This document shows, one piece after another, positions 1 to 12,300 of a stretch of 64,000 bases of DNA. The translations under genes and the position numbers were made by a program. This DNA is from Liolophura sinensis (Eukaryota > Mollusca > Polyplacophora > Chitonida > Chitonidae). Location: positions 11,818,706-11,882,705 of the forward strand of contig NC_088296.1 in NCBI RefSeq assembly GCF_032854445.1. Direction: 5' to 3'. The notes under the pieces are model-generated. The model did not search any database. It saw only the letters and a program-made list of their open reading frames with translations, and was not told the origin of the DNA. Positions within the stretch are counted from its first letter, which is position 1, and each line of letters opens with the position of its first letter.

Positions 1-153
1 TGTTTCCACCACAAGTCCTCCCAAAAACAAGATCATATGTGATCTTATAAAAATATTAAAAAGAGCACAAAAAAAGAAATAAAAATATTAAAAAATATCT
101 TTAAAAAATTTTAAAATGTCATATCAAAAAAAGCAAGAAGAATGTGCACAAAC

Positions 154-399
154 CTTTCCCATCCTTAAAAGTAATCTGTGCAGTTCCATTTTTAATGAAT
201 TTCAACATTTCAATTTCACCACCTCTGGACTTCCTTTTGTTTTCGAACAATAACTTGATCATTTCATCTGGAGTATTAGGGTCAAATCCACTAACAATGA
301 TTGCCCTGGATCCTTCCTCATCCTCTTCTTCCCAGAGGGAAAGAAACAGCTGGGCTCCCCCCAAAACCAAATCATTCCTCTTTAGAACTCTCAGGCAGA
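154..399 (-). CDS. RRM-type exon 4 of the PARP14-like gene
   Basis: 246 nt, phase 1-1. After an acidic linker (WEEEDEEGSR) it encodes IIVSGFDPNTPDEM, LLFENKRKSRGGEI, and QITFKDGKG. The SGGG loop reads SRGGE. Acceptor GTGTTTCAG, donor GTTTGT (non-ideal at the third base). The gene must continue to the left, because the last helix and strand of this RRM are missing. Confidence 0.75.
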
Positions 400-3300
400 C
401 TGAAACACAAATAATGGTATCACACTGTACCTGGGACTCTTTCTAAATGTACATGTACATTAAGTCAGGCTTTCAGTCTTAGGAGATTATTTTTTATGTG
501 AAGATATTGCCCTCAACCAAAGGCTTTACAAAGCATTTACTATCTGCTCTGTTGTGTGGTAGGTACAGGGCGACTGGCGATAACAGTTTTACAACACAAA
601 CATACTACATGTAGAGGGGGGCCTAAGTGGCTCAGTTGGTTAGCACGCTAGCGCAGCGTCATGACCCAGGAGTCCCTCACAAATGTGGTTGCTGTGAGTT
701 CAAGTCCAGCTCATCCTACCTGCCTTTCTGGCTGTATGTGGGAAGGTCTGTCAGCAACCTGTGGATCGTCGTGGGTCCCCTTCCCCCCCTCCCCCCCCCC
801 CCGAGTTCTGCCCCGTTTCCTCCCACCATAATGCTGGCTGCCATTGTATGAGTGAAATATTCTTAGAGTATGGCGTACTCAAATAAATAAAACAAATAAA
901 TAAATAAATACTACATGTACAATTCAGAATAATCTTCCTGGTCTGCAATATCAGTACAACAGAAAATTGGCTCAAAACTAAATTTTTCGATTTTTCTCAT
1001 CGTGGTGACCATGATGAGAAAGTGGACAGAACAACCCCCAGGATCATGTACATCTATGTAGACACACAATTACAATGTACATTTCCATCAAGGTATGCTG
1101 CGGTCTCACCTTTTTCCTCTTGAAATGTCACCAGTGCGCTGCCCTCTTTCATCATCTGAATTTTTGTGACATTTTCTCCCCCTGATTTTTTCTCATTCTC
1201 AAAAAACAGCTCCAACATTTCTGCATTAACTGATGGGGCTAATCCTGACACTTGCAGCGTCCTTTGTTCTGGTTTCTGCCATCTAGACACCTTGATCTTT
1301 GTTTTCATGATCTCATGGTCGGATTTGGCTAACACTCCTTCTGCATCTAAAAGAATGAAAAAAAAAAAAGGTCAAAGATTCACATATCATCAATACTCGA
1401 AAAAATTTTATAACAACAGCTATTACTCTATCCAGCTATTATTAACTGGATGTCCGCCTTGTTAGAGAAGACCAGTGGTTCAATCCTGAGTGGAGTCAGC
1501 CTATAGACTTTAAAGTCAGCAATCTTGGTGCTCCTCCTCACTTAGTCCTAAAGATATAGGGGAAAGGGGTGATACATGTATTATAGGTGTACTGGCTGAG
1601 CTGATAAAAGCTACATGTAGACTGTGGAATTCAGTATAGAACAGGGATGGTCTGGTCTCTTCAGCTAAAGGCCTCGGGAAGTTGCGCGTTAAATATGCAC
1701 TAGGGACTTCAAGGTAAGCCTGAAATGACTGACTTAATATTAAACCAGATGTAAGACATGTATGTTTATACACAAATTACTGTACAACGAATATGCTGGC
1801 CTTCCACTGATGCAAGAGGCTAAGTCTGCAATTTCGTAATTTATGGAAATTTATATGCAAACAGCTCATACACAAGGCCCCATCACCTTACCCACCCCCG
1901 CCCTCCCAATTTGTATTATACCATTTGTCCTCTATATATATGCTCCAAAATGAGGTACTTTCTCAAGACAGAGACAGTGTCCTTACCATTTAACTTGACA
2001 TTCATTCTAATACACAGGAAGCAAACTTTTTGTAATTTTCTAATTTATGGTAATCAATATGCACACAGTCAGAGCATTCTGTGATTTTTCAGTGACTACC
2101 CTTAATATTTACCATGACACTGATGTAGCTGTTCTCAGATGCCGAAACCGGCGCCCCGGATACAATGTAAACTATGCCTGGAATTGCAGAAGTGAGCAAA
2201 TAAAACTTTGTAACTCTTCCTGGCAGACATAGTGGAGCTACTATTCCAAGCCCTGTAGGGATTTGTCAAGAGGCTGTCTAGGTCTTGGGGTCTAGGTCTT
2301 GGGGTCTATGGTATCCCTTATAACTACAGACATATTTAAATGATTTCCTGCCACTAAAATTGTCATAGAAAGTCTTCATTCATATACTTTATAACTGCCC
2401 AAGTGTTGGATCCAGGAATTTTTCGGAAAATTTTTGCCCATGTAAGTGGGTAAAATCGACCAAAATTGCTGAGTGTCTGGAGGCCACAGATTTGTGTATG
2501 CTTGGAAATGGATGCTCAGCCACTTTAAGCTACATTTGTGAACATTATAATATGAACGTTTCATTTCAAAAAAGGCTGTTTGATTTTTTTTCCCCAATTT
2601 TTGCCCAATTAATTTGTTAGAAGAGTCCTTCTTAAGGACAAACCGAAATCCTGTATTCAGCCCTGTCACCCTTTGTTCTTTTTTTCTTTTACTTACTGTT
2701 TGTTTTTTATACCACAATAGCAGAATTCATTCTCTGTGTATGACTGTGTAAATCAGCCAGAGAGGCTAATCAGTCAAGGTTTTTGAGGGTTATTCCCCAA
2801 TTCCTCAACTTTTTTGCATATGAATGAGCAACTTTCAGTGCAATTTATGTACCTATTTATTTTGATCTTGAAACAAATTTAAGGGCCAATTTTAAGGGCT
2901 TCACAATAAGTATAATTCTGTCAGTCTACACTCACCATTGCCATTAGAATATTGGCTTGAATAAACACTTTGCAAACATGAGAAAACTGATTAAAGAATT
3001 ACATTGTTCAGTTTTGTTACTTATATTTTTTTTTCAGTGGCGTTTTACACTGCACTCAAGAATATTTCACTTATAAGATGGCAACCAGCATTATGGTGGG
3101 AGGAAATCGGGCAGAGCCCAGGCGAAACCTACGACCATCTCCAGGCTGCCTGCAGACCTTCCTACTACTGCCAATTAGTTAGAGAATTGCAAACAATGCA
3201 TTTATTCAGATTGTTCGGAATTTCTTAAATGTTTGACAGACAGACAGGCAGTTGTTCTAGGCATGCTTGCTTTCTCAGGCTGCGTATTAACATACAGGAA

Positions 3301-6300
3301 AGACAGGACAAATTGGGTAAAGATAGGACAAAGCGTGGAACGATAGGACAAAGTGTGGAAAGATAGGACAAAGCCTGGAAAGATAGGACAAAGTCTGGAA
3401 AGACAGGACAAAGTGTGTAAAGATAGGACAAAGTGTGTAAAGATAGGACAAATTGGGTAAAGATAGGACAAAGCCTGGAAAGACAGGACAAAGTGTGTAA
3501 AGATAGGACAAAGCCTGGAAAGGCAGGACAAAGTGTGTAAAGATAGGACAAAGTGTGTAAAAATAGGACAAAGTCTGCAAAGATAGGACAAATTGGGTAA
3601 AGATAGGACAAAGTGTGTACAGATAGGACAAATTGGGTAAAGATAGGACAAAGTGTGTAAAGATAGGACAAATTGGGTAAAAATAGGACAAAGTAAAGAT
3701 AGGACAAAGTGTGTAAAGATAGGACAAATTGGGTAAAAATAGGACAAATTGAGTAAAGATAGGACAAAGTGTGTAAAGATAGGACAAATTGGGTAAAGAT
3801 AGGACAAAGTGTGTAAAGATAGAACAAATTGGGTAAAGATAGGATGAAGTGTGTACAGATAGGACAAATTGGGTAAAGATAGGACAAAGTGTGTAAAGAT
3901 AGGACAAATTGGGTGAAAATAGGACAAATTGGGTAAAGATAGGACAAAGTGTGTAAAGATATGACAAAGTGTGTGAAGATAGGACAAAGTGTGTAAAAAT
4001 AGGACAAAGTCGGCAAAGATAGAACAAATTGGGTAAAGATAGGACAAAGTGTGCAAAAAATACAGGAAATACTATTACGATAATTCTCAATGATATACAT
4101 GAAGTATATTTAGAATGGAGCTATACATGCAGGATCAATGTCCGTGTATGGAGGCTGGACCATACTCCCACGGTTTGGCCATGATGGGCGTACAGTACTG
4201 GGATAGGACCCGATCAATCAAACACATAATTATCATGAACAAACATATTTTTAAATTCATTTAAATCTTTTCGTTTTTACTAAACCTTGGTATAATTGCA
4301 TGATCCATCATAGTTAACCATTTACCTTCTTTCTGCAGGAATGTTATCAGCATGCTGCCATTTTTTTTCACCTGTATGTCTTTTATATCTCCACCTCCAG
4401 AATGCTTGGAGTTCTCAAAATACAACTGGATGTGCTCCTTATCAACATCAGGCAACCCTGTTACCTTGACAACACACTCTTCAGTTGCAGAGTGCTTCTG
4501 TACGGTGATCACCTTGCCACGGATGAGCAAGGAGGTTTTTCTTAGCACCGTGTTGACAGCTATGAAATTGAAGTAATGAAAAGAAAGAAAATCATCAAAC
4601 CCCACAGCAACCATGGGTTACAGAGCATTACATTACAAGTCGTTGCCATATATATATGCTTATAAACCAAATGATGCATCAAAACTTGCACGCACAAAAA
4701 AATCAACAGTTGTTCAGTCACATGTACTAATTCCTCAACCCTAAGATTTCACATTTGAAAGAGCAAATTTCAGTTTAATTTATGCACATTTTAAAAATTG
4801 ATCTTGGAGACAAAACTAGATTGGTTGGATTGCCCAATTAATACTATAACTTCATCAAGTCAACACATAAAAATGCCATCAGAATATGACTGAGTAAACA
4901 CTTTGCAAACATGCTAAAAGGTTGAAGAATTACAGTAGGTTGTAATTTCAGCTTGATAATCAACTTATGCATATAAGTGTAATTCATTTACCAAGCAGGG
5001 GCAGCTTGCTAGAAGGGATAGTAAGCCTAAGCTGATATTACATCACTTGGATCATGAACCTAGCCTTAGCTATCAATCAGCAACCCCTGGCACGAGGGGA
5101 CTGCATGCTACACGTACGGCAGTTGTGATTTGCAATCAGAAATTACAATCGGGTCGACCCTGAGTTGTAAATATTTATACAAACGTCCAAAAATCAACAT
5201 TACCGATAAGTACAAATACTTGGCTTGTAGGTATACTGTTGAATAGTCAGAACATTTCCAGCAAAAAAGTCACGAAAAGATGTTATGAGCATGTTTTTTT
5301 TTTCCTTAAAACACATCAATGAGTCAGCTTGACTGTAAATTAGCCCTAGCAAGCCTGTTAACACATGTAACTTGGTGCGTGACACTACTGGCAAATTTTC
5401 ACGCTATCCACCTCATTAGAAAAAGATACAGTGTTATTTACATGGCAATTTTGCTCTGTGTCATACAGCTGGCCGTCAATCGGATGTCACCTTGCAATCA
5501 GGTGCGGGACATCGTCAAGAACAGCTTATTTCCAGGCTTGTAGAGTAAATCTATCGACAAGACTGCCCTGTGTTCTTCGCGGTACAATAGCATGTAAAGC
5601 TTAGTAAATATTTACCACTCGGGTCTTTGAACTCGATAACCGCTGAGAGCTGTGTTGGGTTCATGGTGATACATTGGATTTCCCCTCCACTAAATCGCTG
5701 CTTGTTACTGAAGTACCGCTCCAACTCTTCTTTGCCTACACCCTCAGGTAGAGATGAGACCTCAATACATCGACATTCTGCATCTGATATTTAAACAAGA
5801 TCAAGGGTACTTACTACATGTACGTGAAACTTGCAGGTACTAACACTTGATGACAATGCCTTGGTTTGAGTGAGTGCTTGGGGTTTAACGTCGTATTCAA
5901 CAATTTGTCATATGACAACGAAGGAATCCTTAAGGTTTATGCAATGTGCCGCCTTGTTGCAGGATGGATTTCCACCACTCTTTTATTTAGTGCTGCTTCA
6001 CTGAGACGACTTATCAAAGGCAAGTAAGCCGCCCAGCCCGAGCCATTATACTGATACGGGTCAACCAGTCGGTGCACTATCCCCCTCATGCTGAACGCCA
6101 AGCGAGGAAGTTACAACATCCTCTTTTAAACTCTTAGGTGTGACTGGACCCAGGATTGATCCTGGATCTACTGCTCCCGAAGTGGACGCTCTACCAATTG
6201 TGCTATCCAGACCGGTCGCCTTGGTTTGATTCAACCCTAATTCAAGTCCGTTAAATCACAAGAGTTTGTTTTTCACATATTTTTCGTATATCTGTACACG

Positions 6301-9300
6301 TATATACCATACAATTATGAATGCTTGAATGAATGAATGCTTGGAGTTTGGAAGAAAAGATAAAAGTTATTTCAGAAGAGGGCTCCATACAGACTAAAAA
6401 GACAAGGCATTTTTTTTTATTACGTGTTTGTTCACTCTACTGATCACCTTTCATTCTGGCATTCTTACGAGGCTATGTATATGGGATACAGCATTTTAGA
6501 GAAACCAGAAGCACAATGTCGCCTCATGCATACCTAGTCCCCCCTTCAGTAACAGAAGTGGGACATTCCTTTGTCGGCCGAAATATGGTCCTCATTATTA
6601 CTACAGCCGAAGGCCACGCACTGTGGTCTCAGTTGAGACTTCGGTGAATAACATATTCATACATATTCATCAGCACTTTATCACTGAAAATGGCTTATTG
6701 AAAATCAAAACTGTTTAGTAATCAGAAGAAAAACAGCTGATTTGCCACTACTTCTACATGGTAATATGGTGAACTATAGGAACGGGTGACCTCACATAGA
6801 AGGAACAGATGGCATCTCAGGTGGTAGAAATATCACACCCTTGATTGGTTAAAACTGAAAGCAAGGTCACCCTTTCGATTTTTCCCATGTGGGCATTTTT
6901 CTTTACTTTGAACTATGACATCTCGGTTTATCCTACATCACAAAAATAAAAAGTGATGTTTTTTCAACTTTACAGGTGACTCTTTATCGATACATACATA
7001 TACACACAATTGGTTTACTTTATTGTTGTCCTTGAGGTGTCATTAGATGCTGCCTGCAGCTCAAATATCATGCTGTAGACACCATACATGACACCTCACC
7101 CAGCCACATTATACTGACACCAGGTCAACCAGTCCTGTTTCCTTGCTCTAACCTCTCAGCGCTGAGCACCAAGCGAGGAATCAAACAAATCCCATTTTTT
7201 AAAGTCTTTGGTATGACCTGGGTTTGAACCTGGGTCTCCAGATGCAAATCAACCCAGGATTGAGTTGGGGGGTGGGGGGTGGGGAGATTAGTTTGTAATG
7301 GCGCTTCCCCATCCAAGTCGAATGATGCACGCCAATAACGAAACCCTGAATAAATTTTTTTCCCAGGTAAACTCCCAGTTGAGGCTGCTTTACACACATG
7401 TCCAGTACTCAAGAGAACTAAGCCTTTACACAGCTGTCGTAAAGAACACCAATGGTATAAGGATACACGCGTGGACAGTAAAGACGGGGAGTCCACAGAA
7501 AGTGCTAGGCTTTGACCCTTGACAAATTACGCATCTTCAAGCAACGATAGATAACATTTCAAGACATGCTTGGGTACATCGTTAAGTACACATTTTAAGT
7601 GTTAGGATCTGTAGCAGCGAGTGAGAAAATTGAGGACTGAGTTGTGCTGTATGCGCTGTAATATATACCTTATGCTTAAAGGGAGATAACTCCAAGTTTA
7701 CTCTGAAAGTAAATCTGATGACCAAATCACCGTGTGCAATAAAATGGTACCTTTTGCAGGTGTAGATCAACCCACGTTAAAAACATAACCATAATGACTA
7801 TTACCATGTGTGTCAGGACTGTAAAGTGAATTTCTTGTCATACCTGTACCATGCAATCAGTCAAAAACCCGTCTCAACTACTATATGCCTGCTATTAATA
7901 TAATAATTTATGCTGACTACCTGTGGTAATTTTGTTCACATTTACAGGTAATGAAATATGGTGTGTAATGCCGAATTAAATGTCCACTGAATTCAGAGGT
8001 AAGAGATTACAAATTGCAAATAAGCTAAGCCGAAGTATTTTTGCACGAGAAATCGAATGGTGCAAACCGCATTGCTCTCCAACCAACACTTTTAGCTGTA
8101 ACGGCGTGTAAAACATTGGTGATGACATAATTGCGTGCCCAGCAAGGGAGTTTACTCCTTAGAAACCAGAAAAATTTGCAATCTTTTAACACTTGTCGAT
8201 TGGTTACATTATACCACATCTTTTGGCACCTTAATTATGTGGTTTCCATGACACGTGCATGCAAAATCTGAGGTGAATAATGGCAGTACTTTTTTAGACT
8301 CACAATCCCTAGCTTGAAGCAAAACATTGCTTTATCTGTTAATATCTATTTTATTTATCTGATTGGTGTTTTACGCCGTACTCAAGAATATTTCACTTAT
8401 ACGATGACGGCCAGCATTATGGTGGGAGGAATGCGGGTAGAGCCCGGGAGGATTCCCATGACTATCCACAGGTTGCTGTCAGACCTTCTCATGTACAGCT
8501 GGAGAGGAAGCCAGCATGAGCTGGACTAAAACTCCCAGCAGCCACATTGGTGAGAGGCTCCTGGGTCATTACACTGCCCTAGTGTGCTAGACAAATGAGC
8601 CATGGAGGCCCCCCATCTGTACATGGACACTGACATTAGTGATATGTCATGAGACACACCTGTACCTTACACAGGCAGGCTAATGACCCCCACCCAAACA
8701 AAACAAAAAAAAAAAAAAACAAAAAACACCAAAAACAATCACCTGCATCCATTGCTGTATTGTGCACAATCTTGGTTAATTCTTTTTCTTGGTCATTCAA
8801 AACAGTCTGAAGCTCAAGTTTCTGAAATTATAGGACAAAATTTCACCATTATTGAACAAACTGGTTTTTACCCAATATTAAATCCATGACAAAAAAAAAT
8901 CATTCTATGATGATAACGCAAATAACAAGATCATATTTTGTCCATGATAACATGAATAACAAGACCATATTTTGTCCATGATAACAGGATCATATTTTGT
9001 TCATGATAACAGGATCATATTTTGTTCATGATAACATGAATAATAGGATCATATTTTGTTCATGATAACATGAATAGCAGGATCACATTGTGTCCATGAT
9101 AACATGAATAACAAGATCACATTTTGTTCATTATAACATAAATAACAAAATCATATTTTGTTCATGATAACATGAATAAGAAGATCATATTTTGTTCATG
9201 ATAACATGAATAGCAGGATCATTTTTTGTTCATGATAACATGAATAGCAGGATCATATTTTGATCATGATAACATGAATAACAGGATCATATTTTATTCA

Positions 9301-12300
9301 TGATAGCATGAATAACAAGATCATATTTTGTTCATGATAACATGAATGGCAGGATCACTTTTTGTCCATGATAACATGAATAACAGGATCATATTTTGTT
9401 CATCATAAAATAAATAACAGATCATATTTTGTTCATGATAACATGAATAATAGGATCATATTTTGTTCATGATAACATAAATAACAGGATCATATTTTGT
9501 TCTTGATAACATGAATAACAGATCATATTTTGTTCATGATGACATAAATAACAGGATCATATTTTGTTCATGATAACATGAATAATAGGATCATATTTTG
9601 TTCATGATAACATGAATAACAGATCATATTTTGTTCATGATGACATAAATAACAGGATCATATTTTGTTCATGATAACATGAATAACAGGATCATATTTT
9701 GTTCATGATAACATAAATAACAGATCATATTTTGTTCATGATAACATGAATAACAGGATCATATTTTGTTCATGATGTTTAATCATAGAGCACTATTACA
9801 TGTACACGGAGTTCATAAATGATTAGCTACATCTGGGAGTGAGTGAGTGCTTGGGGTTTAACATCGTACTTAACAATTTTTCAGTCATATGATGACGTAG
9901 GAATCGTTAGAATGCAGGTAACATGCCTCCTTGTTGCAGGAAAGATTTCCATCGCTCTTTTATCTAGTGCAGCTTCACTGAGATGTCTTACTGAAGGCAA
10001 GAAAGCCGCCCACCCGAGTCATCATACTGATACGGGTCAACCAGTAGTTGCAAGTCTTAGGTGTGAGTTAACCCAGGATAGACCCTGGATCTACCCCTCC
10101 TGAGGCGGACGCTGTTACCAACTGTTCATAAATGAAGCTACATCCGGGAAGAGTATCCACTGAATACTACATGTAGAAACTGAACAATTCCTCATATTGC
10201 TTCCAGAAAACTATGTTATATTTTATTTATTTATTTACTTATTTGACTGGTGTTTTACGCCGTACTCAAGAATATTTCACTTATACGACGGCTGCCAGCA
10301 GTATGGTGGAAGGAAACTGGGCAGAGCCCGGGGGAAACCCACGACCATCCGCAGGTTGCTGACAGACATTCCCACGTACGGTCTGAGAGGAAGTCAGCAG
10401 AAGCTGGACTTGAACTCACAGCAACCGCATTGGTGATAGGCTCCTGGGTCATTACGCTGCACTAGCGCTCTAACTAATTCAGCCACAGAGGCCCCCGTTA
10501 AATTTTATGCGGCCATGTTTTGGAAGGTACTGTTCTCAATATAAGTGGACATACCAAATTCACAATGTTATTAGTGTGTGTTCAGAGTAATATGGATATG
10601 TGCCTATGCTGGAATGTATATGTATCTTCACCTATATCTCCATGTATTTTGTATTAAAGACTGTTAATTAAATTTTAAGCATCTGGGGCCGATTTCACTA
10701 ATCCATTTATGACTTAATTAAGGCAAAATTTAAAATGCGATGTGTGTCTTGATTTTCAACTCCCAGTACCAAAAACGGAGCATTGTGAAGAGGTTTTAAA
10801 TTTTGACTTAAGTCACAAACGGCTTTGTCAAATCGGCCGCAGATCAAGGCATTTTGTGCTGGACATCATCTACAAAGTTTCTGGTGACAGACATATTATA
10901 TTCTCTAAGAAATGCACTGATCGCTGCAGCTGGACACTTTTCCCCATGGACATTCCCCCCCCCTGACATTTTCCCCTCCTGGACATTTTCCCCTCTGGAC
11001 ATTTTCCCCTCCTGGACATTTTCCCTTCCCTATACATCTACATATACATATGATCCGTGGAAATTACAAATATGATATTCTAAGGAAGATGTCTTGTAAT
11101 GAATAACCCAAGGGGTCAAAATTAGCAATTGTTTTTATGTATTCACAAAATTCAGGTATTTAGTGAAGATTTTAAGGCCTCTGTAGCCTGTCAGCGGGTC
11201 AAAACTGTCAGTTTTTTGTTTTGATATATTTGCAAAATTCAGGTAGTTGTCTTCATATGGTAAAGATATTATGTAGATAATTAAAGTAGAACTTCCCATT
11301 ATATAATAAAGTAACAAGAAAGCTTAATGAATAAACTTGTGTTCCCTAGAATTTGGAGTAAACTGTGTCAAGTCATTAATCTTCACACTTAGGCTAATCA
11401 TTTCTCTCTCAAGGGATTAACCCCAAAAAACCAAGTACACTGGCTACTGTCATTTTATTTGCATTGTTGGTTTACCCTTCACAGACAATAATCTCCTGCC
11501 CAAATAATAAAAAAATCAATTTATCATGAATAAGCTTTTTGTTTATTTTGTCTACTGTCCTTTTCCCATATAAGGCCTAAACTGTACAAACTGATTGTCT
11601 TACAAAGTGTTGATTTAAATGAAATGAATGCCATACATGGAAAACTCTGCTGCAGGTTTGCCAAAACTTTCCAGTTTGTAAAAGTTTCAAATGTTTTAAT
11701 GTCTGACTATGGATAATGGAGGACAGACCACAGAAGACTTTATCAGATATATTCACATGTAGGGAGGGGAAAATGTCCAGAGGGGAATATATCGGGGGGG
11801 GGGGGGGGGGAGGAATGTCTGGAGGGGAATATGTCTGGAGGGAAAATGTCCATACAACTAGATCTGAATATACATGAATCTATATTTGATGTAGATGAAG
11901 CATCTATATTCATTCTTTAGGGCACATGACGTTGAGGGGCAAGTTCAAAACCGTGGCCTTGCAAAGGGAATTTGTAAATTCCCCTGCGCTCACTGCAGTG
12001 TGGGTGACAAAGAGCAGTGGACAATAAACACCTTGTCTGCTGAAGACCTTTTGAATTTCACTAATTTGACATGCATGTCTACACATCACATATACAAAGT
12101 TAGTCAGTAATTTGTCAAATGTCGGTGGTTTATTCCTAGCACGCTGCATTTCCTCTACCCATTATAGCTGACTGTCATCATACAAGTCAAAGAATTCTTA
12201 CACAGTAAAATAAAGAAATTAAGCATATCTGTAATAGCTAGGACAACTTTAAGGCATTGCATGAAAAGGGACACAATTAATATGAGAAATGATGCGATGG

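Larger units (their letters stand above)
1347..4325. other. Intron between RRM exons 2 and 3: other content
   Basis: Besides the inverted-repeat element (2,795), SINE (3,037) and 20-bp array, I see no exon-like or RNA-gene sequence. A short tandem GGTCTTGGGGTCTA doublet is at 2,281-2,308. Confidence 0.6.
5784..8742. other. Intron of the RRM gene: other content
   Basis: Holds two family B SINEs, one family A SINE (8,350) and the dispersed repeat at 8,020. No exon was recognised in the remaining sequence, for example 6,220-7,015 and 7,300-8,020. Confidence 0.55.

Noticed and set aside
3202-4100. Three overlapping minus-strand frames of 267-291 codons rich in LSYLYTLCPIF
   Set aside because: They are the three frames of one 20-bp tandem repeat; a real gene would not be open in all three.
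8893-9773. CRISPR array
   Set aside because: The repeats are contiguous with no unique spacers, in an animal genome; the same applies to the other arrays here.
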